Assembly: GCA_029817715.1 (NCBI GenBank)
Contig: JARUPY010000474.1
Location: 3,596,001 to 3,660,000 of the forward strand
From: Melastoma dodecandrum
Taxonomy: Eukaryota > Streptophyta > Magnoliopsida > Myrtales > Melastomataceae
DNA length: 64,000 nucleotides
Direction of reading: 5' to 3'
Made by a program: the position numbers and the translations under genes. Shown here one piece after another: positions 54,733-64,000 of this stretch. Each line of letters begins with the position of its first letter. Within the stretch, counting starts at the first letter, position 1. Under the pieces are notes generated by a model, which worked only from the letters and a program-made list of their open reading frames with translations, did not search any database and was not told the DNA's origin.

Positions 54733-57700
54733 TTATTGAACCATTGTCACGAATGACGGGGCCGACCCGCTCCCGCCGCCGTTGGGAGTCCCGGAATTTT
54801 GTCTCTGTTGTTGGTATTCTATCTTATAGGCCATCTTACTCTCCTCCTCCGTCTCCTCGTCGTCTTCGTCATCGTTCATGTCTAGTTGCCCCTCATCTTG
54901 TTCGAGGTTGTCGTGGTCCGCTGCGTCTTCAGCCTTGTCATCGCCAAAGTCGACTGTTCTCGCTCGTTGCTGCTGCTCCGAACAGTGATTCATCTCTTTC
55001 ACGGTGTCTTCTGGCTTCAGTCCGAAAGACAGAATCAGCCATCGCGTTGAGAAGTCGTATCGGATTCGAGAAAGGCTTCGTGCGAAGTAGAAACGGTTAC
55101 CTTCTTGGCGTTCTCCGTTTCTTCATCGTCCGGTCCTCCGTCCTTGGGAAGTTCCGAATCTCCTGCTGCAGTGGCACCGCCGCCCATTTGTGCCTGTTCT
55201 GTGATGACGTTCGTTGGAACCTCTGACCGGATCTCGAGTCCGGTACTCTGGCTGCTGAGGACCTTCCTCCGATAGAGGGCGTCAAGCTCGTGGAAGTAAG
55301 GGCAGGTCTTGGCGTCCTCCGGCCGCTTCTTGTTGCTCTCCTTTACCTTCTTGAAGTACTTGTTGATGTTCTCCCATTTCTCCTTACACCTCTTCGGATT
55401 CCTCTTGTACCCCAACTGGTGCATTCCCGCCGATATCTCTTCCCACAACGGCCCCTTCGGTCCGGCCTCTAGGTATTTTACCTCCATGCTGCTCCTCAGC
55501 CGTATCAGCGCAAGAACCTCCTCCTTCGGCCACCTTGAGGACGAAGGAACTTCCCCGCTGCCCCCTATACCGTCGCCGCTCGTACCAATGATCTCTTGCG
55601 GGGGTGGTGGTATTTGTTGTTCTGGGATTGCCGCTATCACCTCTCGAGAAACCGGCGGCATAGGTCGATACGTCTGAGGAGGCTCCGGCATCGGCTGCTG
55701 CTGCCGCTGTGGCTGCTGTTGAGGTTGGGTCCTGGATGTTGGGGAGGCGGCTGCCGGCACCTGAGGTGGCAGTGGCACTCTAGGGGACGCCATTGGGACG
55801 GCTGTTACTGTTGGCGTCGTGGGTAGCTGAATTGTCTGACCGGTGATCTTCTGGAGGAAGGACATGATGGCAGCATCACGGGAGGCAGACACCGCTCGTT
55901 CCTGGGCCATGAGCTCATGTTCGCAGGCGAGCCGGTACATCTCTTGCCTCCTCCAAGCTTCCTCCCTCGTGAGCCGATCCTGGTCCCTCTTCTCAATCGC
56001 CTCCAGGAATCTCTTCTGCATTTCCTCCTGCTTCTGCATTACCCTCTTCATCAGCCCCTCGAAGTACTCCATCATCCTACGGCCCTCTGAAGCCGACAAC
56101 ATCTCCGCCGCCCTCTTACGTTTCCGGCTGCTGCCTGCCATCCCATCCTAAATAATCAAACAAACCGCCCACCTCGAGCTCTAATCACCCCCCCCCTCCC
56201 CACCAAGAAAAAAAAAAGTAACCTGCAGTGGACGGTTCGCCTTCGACGTCATCCTCGTCATCGCTGGATCCTGGGGACAAGGAAGAGCTGTTCGACGAAA
56301 ACATCAATCCCAACGGACTGGAAGGTGGCACTATTGCACCCATCACCGGCACTCCTTGAAATACATGCGACGCAGTGGGAGGTTGCATCCCTCCAGACTG
56401 CGCCACAGGCATAACGGGATTCTCGAACTGAGCCCCGAGGGAAACCGGGTAAGGATGAAGGCCAACAGAAACGGGGGGAGGGGCTACCATCGGCTGAGGA
56501 GGCGGAATCGGAGGAGGAGGAGGAGGGGAGGCAACCGCCTGGAGCGCCTCGAGCTCGGAGAAGAACTTGTAGGTCTTGCCATCTTGGCGGCCCGCGCGAC
56601 CTTCTTTGGTCCTCTTGTAATACTTGTGAACGTTCTCGAACTTCTCCTTACACTTCTTGGCACTCCTCTTGTATCCCAACTCCGCCATCTTCCTGCCATT
56701 AACCCCCCCCCCCCCCCCCAACAACATTAAACAAAAAAACAGCTATCAGAAAACTCAAAAACCCCCGATCCCGTCCGCTCCGATCTCCAGGCATCAATGT
56801 CTGAAAATTACAGTCCAATTCTCTCAACCAACGTGGGCATCACATGATCTTGTCTTCACGGGTAATTCTTTTTTGTTTTTTGCTTAAATTACAAGCAAGG
56901 AATAATAATAATTCATATTAAAAACTAAAAAAAGAAACCAAAAAGAAGCCCGGAGGAAGCGAAAGCTGTCATCTTTTTGTGTTCATCGGTAGGTGAGAAG
57001 TAATTAAGGAGGAGGTGGGATTTGCCTCGGGATTTTCAAGTCTCTCATTGTTTTGAATCCCCAGAAAACCAAGTTGATTCCCCCCACCACCACCACCACC
57101 ACAACCCACACATTGATGTCATAAAATTTCTTCTTTAAAAAAAAACACAAAAATTTAAGGAATTGAGATTCGAGAGGAGTAAAAGAAAATTGGGAAAAAA
57201 GGGGACGAAGTTTTTCTTTTGGAGGGGAGGCACAAAAAGGCATGATGCCCAAATATTCTACAAATGGCGAAACAGCTTTCCACATCCCACACACACACAT
57301 TCTCCAAAAGACCCATTAAAGAAAATAACAATTTCTTCCCAACAAATGTAAGAAAAAGAAGGAAGGAAACATTACAATGCAATTTTATAAGGGGGATTGG
57401 GGTGGGGGAGGGAAAGACAAAGTAGTGAGAGGGGGAGAAGATGCCTTAAGATGACCACCACCACCACCATCCCCACAACTCGTGAGCCGTGTTGGAAAGT
57501 GATGGAAACCATGTGCGTTTGCCCCACCCCCACCCTCTCTTCTTACATGAATGAATGTGTCTGTGTTTTTGTGTGTGTCTGTGTGTGAGAGAGAGATAGA
57601 GAGGGAGATCCATCTGCCTAATCCGATCTGTAATAATCCCAGAACACTGTTTCAATTCTATCTTCTTCTTTTTTTTCTTGCACACAACAACAACAATTTC

Positions 57701-58395
57701 AATCAGGCCAAAGATGAAAAACCCCATCAACAGGAAAAGAAAAGGAGAGAAGGGAAAAATAATGGCTTGGAACCCCTCAAAGGGAAAGCCACATTCACAT
57801 CATCCATTATTGAACTCCCTCCCCCAGAGAAAAAGTGTCATTAAACTATGTCATATGTGAAATGAAGCTTCCACTCAGTGGGTTTGTGTAGTTTCATGAT
57901 TCGTGGAAATTCAATTACTGAATTTGACAAAGATGAGGTTTTTATTATTATGATTGTTGTTATTGTTATTGGGTTGATTTGGGATGTTGGGGATGGGGCG
58001 TTGGTTTGAGTTGAGTAAAATTGGGGGAGGGGGGGGGGGGGGGGGGGGGGGGGGAGGTGGGTGTGATACCTGGACACATCTTCCCAGAGGGGACCCTTGA
58101 GCGAAGCATCCCTGAATGTTGCATCCATATCCGACCTAATCTTGAGCAGCGCCACCGTCTCCTGCCTCGGCCACCGGTTCCCTCCTCCCCCTCCCCCTCC
58201 CCTTTCGGGATCCTCAGCCGCCGCGAACGCGTCCATCTCAGGCATCAGCTGCCCCATGTTCTCCGGCGCGGGAGGCCTGCTGCTGATGGGTGAGGCCTCC
58301 TCCACGACCAGCCCATGTTGGTGAGAGGAGGCGGCAGACAGAGGAGCGGAACCCTCCGGCGCGTAGCGGGAGCGGGATCCTCCTCCTTGCTGCAT
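54733..58395 (-). CDS. GTL1: GTL1-like double-trihelix transcription factor
   Basis: Minus-strand exons 58395-58070, 56692-56223, 56134-55101 and 55014-54733 join in phase to 703 residues. Trihelix 1 (about residues 73-170; RWPRQETVALLKIRS, KCKEKFENVHKYYKRTKEG) spans the first intron at the usual place (WEDVSR|KMAELG). Trihelix 2 (about 466-555; RWPKEEVLALIRLRS, KCKEKW-type KRCKEKWENINKYFKK) is in exon 3. Between them are a KRKR basic patch, a long coiled coil (about 287-355) and Pro/Gln-rich linkers. The acidic C-terminus ends SAPSFVTMVQ. GT-2 factors bind GT-elements; Arabidopsis GTL1 limits endoreduplication in trichomes and root hairs and represses SDD1 in stomatal control. The last intron is only 86 bp; unspliced, the frame ends 23 codons later at 55035. 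Intron 1 holds a G26 run. Confidence 0.9.
58029..58054. repeat. G26 homopolymer in GTL1-like intron 1
   Basis: Twenty-six consecutive G on plus (C on the sense strand), preceded by GGGGGA, starting about 16 bp inside the intron from its donor. It is long enough for G-quadruplex or i-motif formation, and is a likely site of sequencing length error. Confidence 0.9.
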
Positions 58396-58934
58396 CGCTC
58401 CTGAAGTTAATCCCCTCCACTTCTACGCGGCGGCGGCCCGGGTACTCATGAAGGGCACGCGACAAGATGGGATATTTCCTCCGCAGGCTGAATCTCGGGA
58501 GAAGGATGCCGCGGGAATCGGGTCGACGTTCTCGACCTTGGGTTTCGTCCTCTCTTCAAGAGAGGGAGGGAGAGAGAGTTGAAGTTGGAAGTTGAAAGGG
58601 AGTGAAGAAGGAAAGAAGGGGTTGGGGAGGGGAGGGGAGGGAATTTTGTTGCATAAGAGTCAGTGCAGGTTTTGGGGAACTGGGATTTGGGTATAAATCT
58701 GTTTTTGGGAGGATAACTAAGACAACATTTTTTTTCCAGGGAGGAAGAAGAGAGAGGTGGGGTGGGGGGATTAGAAAGGAGAAAGGGAAAGGGAGGAAAA
58801 AAATGAGGGGTTGGGGGGATTGGAGTTTGTTTTATAAGGAGTAGAAGGGAGGGGAAGAAGAAGAAGAAGAAGGAGAAAGAAAGAAAGAGGAGGAGAGCAT
58901 AATCATGAGCTGCAGTTGCAGCAGCTGTTGCCAT
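58396..58934 (-). other. C/T-rich 5' leader of the GTL1-like gene
   Basis: On the sense (minus) strand this ~540-bp stretch is pyrimidine-rich (CTTTCTTTCTCC-type, GA on plus) and lies between the TATA box and the ATG. It contains an open frame beginning at 58934 that is low complexity and regarded as leader, not a gene, though it would act as an upstream ORF if the mRNA starts early enough. Confidence 0.5.
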
Positions 58935-58936
58935 TT

Positions 58937-58949
58937 ATATATATTCACA
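58937..58949 (-). promoter_or_regulatory. Candidate TATA box of the GTL1-like gene
   Basis: On minus the site reads TATATATAAATGG, about 540 bp upstream of the ATG, implying a start near 58905-58915 and a long C/T-rich leader. It is the best TATA match in the region. Confidence 0.55.
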
Positions 58950-61900
58950 AAAGAAAAATCAACTGATAAATAATAATTTATTTCCAAGGGGATGTGTTTC
59001 CTTTATCTAAAGTCTTATGAAACCGGAGTTTGAACACCATCATCATTATCATCATCTGACCGTGGTAAGAAAATAACAGGAGTATGAGATGCTCTTCTAC
59101 TTCCTTACTGTGTTGAGTTGAGCTGTCAATCTGATTTTCTTCTTACTCCTCTGCTCTTCCCTCTTGGTGTCTTTCCCCCTAATGTAATAAAATAAAATAT
59201 ATTGTCATTTTTTTACCCGATTAATTTAGATCGATGAGATCCCCCAAGGAGGAGAGTGATTGATCCCACGAGTGTGTGTGACGTGTGAGCGTAGTGTATG
59301 TTTTTCTTCCCAATGATGGATATGCCTATTATCAACCTCAGTTCATATTATTACATCATTCAGTCTTTTTTCCTTGTTGATTTTTGTTGTTGTTGTTGTT
59401 GTACGCTTTGTGCGAACATTACCGGAAAATTTAACCCCTTTTTTCTTAATTGAAAATGTAAAGGAAAACTTTTAGTCGGGGTCTCATTTTGGAGGAATCT
59501 GTCCTCATGGAGAAAAAGACAGTCGTCGTCCTAAAAATCGGGGGAATAATAACTTGTTTTTGTCTGACTTCCTTCCGTAATTCCCTGAGTGCAAAACTAC
59601 GCTACAATCGGCAGTGATTAATTAGATTATAAGATCATTGTGTTTTACAAGATGAGATGAGATAGATAGATAGATAGATAGATGGGGTGTGTGCCCCTGA
59701 ATTTATTGGGCAACCGCAAAAATGCTCTTTCCATTTTGGTGAAATGTAATAAATTGAATTTTAAATCGTCGGTTCAACTTTTACTTTTTTCTTTTTGCCT
59801 CTTTATATTATTATAATATTAAGGGGCGATGATGATGATGAGTTTTGAAAGGACAACCCAGATCGCCCCCACAAAACTCGTTAAGAATAAACAGTGATGT
59901 TAATAATAGGGGGGGTGGTGGTGGTGGGTCCCGACGACCCATTCACTGTTTCAAAGGCCAGTCTTTCTGTGAATATAAACATTTTAACCAAAGAGAGACA
60001 CAGATAGAGAGAGATAACATTAATTAAGGATACAGAGCTTCCTAGATCCAGGAAATAAACATTAATTAAGGATCCCCACCCCACAAATTTGAGATTCAAA
60101 TTTAACTAAATGTTATTCTGATTGACAAAATTTCTTTTTATTTTATGTTAATTTTCTCATAGGTAGTTAATTCACTCCGAGAGAATAACTTGAGTGATCC
60201 AGTTTATTTTTAGTGATATAATACGTTCATTACTATAACAAGTTTAATGCAAAGTACTTATTTCAAACCCCTTCCGGAAAAAAAAAAGATAACCTGATTC
60301 TTATTTTAAAAAAAAATAAGAAACAAAAAATCCCCGGAAACATATCAATGATTTGATCTGCCATTGTCTTCTTTCGTCTCCCGGAAAAAAAAAATCATCA
60401 TTTCATATTTGTTTAGTTCGGAGAATTTTTAAATTTAACCAAATAGTCGGGGAAGAAAAAATAAAGAATAATATTTGGTAATTCGGAGCTGCCGGCACGA
60501 AAATATATTTTACTTTAAAAAGAAAACTCGGGAGTCGGACAGGCTGTGAGAAAACTTTTGTTTGTTTATTTATTTATTTATTTCGATGGATTGAGATTCG
60601 GATAATAAGGAGGGGGGCAATAATAATAACGGGAACAGTTTTGATAGCAACGTCCATCCTAACTATGGAGGCAATTACGCCCCCCAATTAATAACCACAC
60701 GATCTCCATAAAGAAAAAAAAAACAAAGAGAAAAATCCCACGTCCGTATAAGCGGCTTTCAATTATTATTTTCTTTTTTTTTTTAGAATGGTCGAGGACA
60801 TCAATATTCCCACAACAACAAAACTAAATCGAAGACGGCATGAAATTAGTTGAGCAGGGGAAAAATGAAAAAAAAAATATATATATATATAATATAATTT
60901 ATAAGTTTGAGCTTTTAGGGGAAAGGGGTTGGCTATGATATTAGAGGGCAAACACAAGAAAATAATTAGAAAAATCGGAAAGATGCCCAACAAAAGAAAA
61001 GGAAACAAATCAAGAAATTGTTATTAAGTTATGATATTTTTTTTTTTATTAGAAGAAAAGGGGACCCCCCCCCGAGAAGAAACTAGAGGTGGGGGGAGGT
61101 GTTTTATAGACAGCACCACATTGATACACAGCTGTAACATTCGATACACGACAGATGTATACGCGTGTATATATGTCAAAAAGGCTGTACCCAATTTTTG
61201 GTTTCCTCGATTGATTGTTGTTAGTAAAAAGATGAAATAATGATACTCAAAAAAGTAGCCAAAAGAAACCCAATTCGTTCGTAATAACGTGACATGCTGA
61301 TATTAATTTCATACACGTTAATTGTACTAAAAATTCGAACAAAATTACATTATCGGAGTTTAAGCACGTGGTCGCCAATGCTTCAAATCTCTTGAAATCC
61401 CGTCCCCCTTTCGTCCTTTTTTATATTTATATAAATTTGGCTTTTTAAGCTCTTAACCAACTAATCAGAGGGGGAAAAGACGTTGCTCATAGAGAAAAGG
61501 TAAACACGTTAGTTGTATGAATATTAATTACGTGGTGGTATGAGCTGTGATTGTCATGTAAAACAACACATGCTCACCACCCTAACCTAATCACACACAC
61601 ACACACAAAGCCTCTCTTCTTTTTCATTTCACGTATACCTTACCTACTTGTTGGTTATAAAGGGGGAGACGAATTTAGGCCCCCTTAAATAATTGCTTTT
61701 AGCCTTTGTTTGCTTGGATGAAATTGAAAATTAAAAAAAAAAAAGACATATATAATTATACTTTTTTGACAACTAAATGACCGATCACATCCTATTACAA
61801 AGACAACAATTATAATTAGTACAAGATCATGGGCTGTAGTAACGAGGCCTTCTTTTTTTTTTTGGGGGGGGGGGGATTTGGGTCTCAGGAAGTTCTTCCA

Positions 61901-62027
61901 TAGGGGCTTCGATTAGGGACAATTGCATCATGGGCTCCTCCAACTCCAAAATGGGCCATTCATCCCCATCGAAATATGTAAAAAAAAGGGAATGAACAAA
62001 TGTTGTGGTTGTCCCTGTTGACAATAC
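58950..62027. other. Intergenic region between divergent GTL1-like and kinase genes
   Basis: About 3.1 kb without a recognised gene. Simple repeats: GATA-type at 59651-59683, TATA dinucleotides at 60879-60893, CA at 61591-61607, G12 at 61864. It probably contains the upstream regulatory sequence of GTL1-like. Small frames here have no domain. Confidence 0.5.
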
Positions 62028-62185
62028 ATTGAAGGAGGAGATCTAGTTCCTCCCGCGGTGGGGGTGTGGCCTTACGGCGAGGGCGATGACCCCCGTCAGG
62101 AGGTTCGGTCGGGGCGAGATTGAGACCGTGACGGACGGACGGGGTTCTCACAAGCGGCGATTGGTTCCGGCACAAAAGGTCTATA
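62028..62185 (+). pseudogene. Duplicated fragment of the neighbouring kinase's first exon
   Basis: From ATTGAAGGAGGAG to about 62185 the sequence resembles 63145-63280 of the kinase gene. GAGGGCGATGACCCCCGTCA aligns with the kinase's KGEDDGFV region and 'aggaggttcggtcggggcga' with its RRFGWCE codons. One frame reads VRRFGRGEIETVTDG. It has frame changes and stops and lacks the rest of the kinase. It is a local partial duplication about 1 kb upstream, in the same orientation. Confidence 0.7.
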
Positions 62186-62800
62186 AGTTGCTTCCGGTCA
62201 TGAATCTTTAAGATAATCAACATGGGATTAAGAAAGACGGGGTGGGGTTGATGATAGGGAATTTCGATATTATACTAAAAAGAACACGAATCTTTGGTGA
62301 ATGAGAATGCTAAATATGTAGGAGGAGGAGGATGATGGTGGCATGGCATGATAAAAATGTCTCCAGCCTCTCTCTCTCTCTCGACAACTAACTGCGTATG
62401 GAAATCCTACATGCCTCCCTCATGATTCGCCACGACGCAGGGACATCGTAATCATGAGTCGGCCCTGGCAATAATTATAATAATAATAATGGTAATAATT
62501 GACCAAACAAAAGCATTAAATAAAGAAAGGGAAGGCCAAGTGAAAAAACAAAAAAAGTAAGCGAATTAGTTATTACAATCTTTTATTTAGAATTTATTAT
62601 ATAAATATATATATTTTTTATTTACTAACTCGAAAAAGCTGCTGATCCAGGAAGAAGAGGAGGGCATCACGTCATAGAAAGGGGGAATATAAAGTTAGCC
62701 CACGACTTACACCACCTTGTTTGACTCCTACTTGTCTGAATGTTTCTGGCGATTAAGAAATCAGTAACGTGTTTTTCCTGAAATTGGATTTTTTAATTGA
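62186..62800. other. Kinase upstream region
   Basis: Spacer with a CT microsatellite at 62370-62385, AT-rich tracts near 62590-62625, and no gene. Confidence 0.5.
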
Positions 62801-62805
62801 TTGAG

Positions 62806-62814
62806 TATAAAAAC
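62806..62814 (+). promoter_or_regulatory. Candidate TATA box of the kinase gene
   Basis: TATAAAAAC about 205 bp upstream of the ATG at 63013, in a run of AT-rich sequence followed by a pyrimidine-rich leader with C16 at 62983. Confidence 0.5.
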
Positions 62815-63012
62815 TCTTTCCTTCCTCTTTTTTAATATCTAATTCCGGGGTTTAATTTAAATTAACCAAACAAAATCTCCCACTCGAATTAAATAGTTTT
62901 TTTTTTTTTGGGGGAGGGGGTTTGAACACATTCCCCAAGGCTCTCCCTCTCCTTCCCACTTGTCTGAAGCCTTCTCCACCGACCCCCCCCCCCCCCCCGC
63001 CCTGCCCAAGCC

Positions 63013-64000
63013 ATGGTTTCCCTCCCCCTCGTGGCCGCCACCGCCTCCCTCGCCCTCTCCCTCTCCCTCTCCCTTTCTTGGTTCGTCATCCGCTGGTTTC
63101 GGCTGCGGAGATCCAGTCCCTCAGTCGCGGCGGTCGTCGAGAAGATTGAGGCAGGCGTCTTTCCCCCCGACTATGGGGGTGGTGGTAGTGTTTGTAAGGG
63201 CGAGGACGATGGCTTCGTCAGGAGGTTCGGTTGGTGCGAGATTGAGTCCATGACGGGGGGTTTCTCCCAGGTGATTGGGTCCGGGGGATTCAGCACCGTT
63301 TACTTTGGGAGGATCGGCGGCTCCGGACAGCTGTGCGCTGTCAAGGTTTTGAGAGGGAGCGAGCGCCTGAATCTTGTTTTTAGGCAGGAGCTGGATATAC
63401 TCCTTCGCCTGAGGCACCCTAACATTGTCCGGATCGTGGGATGCTGCGACGAACGAGGTTCGTGCCCAGTTTGTTCCTCTTCCCTTTCCTATGTTCTGTC
63501 TCTCGCTCGTCCCGAGGCGTTAGGTAGTCTGCGCCGGCGAATTGGTCGGAGGTTGATTCTCGGGGAGCTCAGGCGAAATTGTTGTTGAGGTTTTGGTCTC
63601 TCTTTTTTCGATCGCAGAAGAAGGAGCGCTCGTGTTCGAGTATGTCTCCAATGGGAACCTCCAAGAACGGCTGCATTGTGTGGAGACAGCTGCCCCAACG
63701 GCCACCCTCCCGTGGATCAACCGTCTGTCGATAGCGTACCAGCTAGCAAGGGCGATTGAATACCTTCACGACAGTTGCGACCTCCCGATAGTCCACGGGG
63801 ACGTCAAGTCCTCCAACATACTCCTCAACGAGCAACTCAACTGCCGGCTATGCGATTTCGGCTCGGCAAAGGTGGGGTTCTCGGCGTCGGTTGTCCCGTC
63901 GTCCCCCACCGCATCCCCGAGGGCCAAGCAGATCATGCTGGGATCTCCCGGTTACACCGACCCCCACTACCTCAGGACGGGGATCGCGTCCAAGAAGAAC
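63013..64000 (+). CDS. Receptor-like protein kinase (AT1G33260/AT4G10390 type), 3' end outside window
   Basis: Exon 1 is 63013-63457 and exon 2 starts at 63618 after a 160-bp intron (GAG|GTTCGT ... GATCGCAG|AAG), with phase 1 maintained; it runs off the window. The protein begins with a hydrophobic segment (residues ~2-26) followed by RWFRLRR, a short anchor without an ectodomain, so it is a receptor-like kinase lacking a sensor. The kinase domain has the Gly loop [10 protein letters not shown], the VAIK-type AVKV lysine, the helix-C Glu in [16 protein letters not shown], catalytic [13 protein letters not shown] and CDFGSAK. HGD replaces HRD, making it a non-RD kinase. [20 protein letters not shown] at the edge is typical of the AT1G33260 group. 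Likely a membrane-tethered Ser/Thr kinase. Confidence 0.9.

Noticed and set aside
58446..58934. A 162-codon minus-strand protein rich in Leu, Phe, Pro and Ser
   Set aside because: It is a translation of the C/T-rich leader of the GTL1-like gene; treated as a possible upstream ORF, not a gene.

Overview
This is nuclear DNA of a flowering plant. It contains intron-split genes with canonical GT-AG (and one GC-AG) splice sites, a TPS-b type terpene synthase, an ATL RING finger gene, a GTL1-type double-trihelix transcription factor, and a transposon load typical of plants: Sirevirus Copia, Ty3/gypsy, FAR1-type Mutator and an endogenous caulimovirid. The species cannot be fixed from the sequence. 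No bacterial operon, CRISPR array or convincing tRNA/rRNA gene is visible.

Layout. 1-3740: the 5' part of a minus-strand LTR retrotransposon (LTR 2700-3740, PBS-like site, gag-like frame), with an old ~190-bp tandem array at 1-1040. 4158-9374: a complete but dead Mutator-like element with 9-bp target duplications, elaborate palindromic terminal inverted repeats (TIRs), a broken FAR1-type transposase on minus and a divergent second gene with an endonuclease/exonuclease/phosphatase-like C-terminal half on plus. 10085-20007: a Sirevirus-type Copia element with gag, pol and an env-position ORF; its 5' LTR is truncated and its PBS is gone. 20300-25050: a seven-exon monoterpene-synthase-like gene with one 2-bp frameshift, a two-exon gene for a basic, probably mitochondrial protein (minus), and an intronless ATL gene (minus). 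25050-29040: mostly unassigned, with a degenerate multi-exon gene-like stretch. 29064-36970 plus 46506-46712: an ancient endogenous pararetrovirus of about one genome length, split by a young 9.5-kb Ty3/gypsy-type LTR element (36971-46500) that has two 2.3-kb LTRs, no gag-pol, and a receptor-kinase gene fragment inside.

From 47 kb on the window turns into ordinary genic DNA: a ten-exon TMPIT/TMEM120 membrane protein gene (+), a four-exon GTL1-like trihelix gene (-), and the first two exons of a receptor-like kinase (+) running off the end. From memory, this order matches the Arabidopsis block AT1G33230-AT1G33240-AT1G33260, so the right-hand part looks like a conserved syntenic anchor and the left-hand 46 kb is transposon-rich. 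The genic part is peppered with unusually long G/C homopolymers.

Gene models were read by eye from splice signals and reading-frame continuity. Splice sites are confident where phases and family motifs agree (TMPIT, GTL1-like, kinase, most of the terpene synthase) and are flagged elsewhere.
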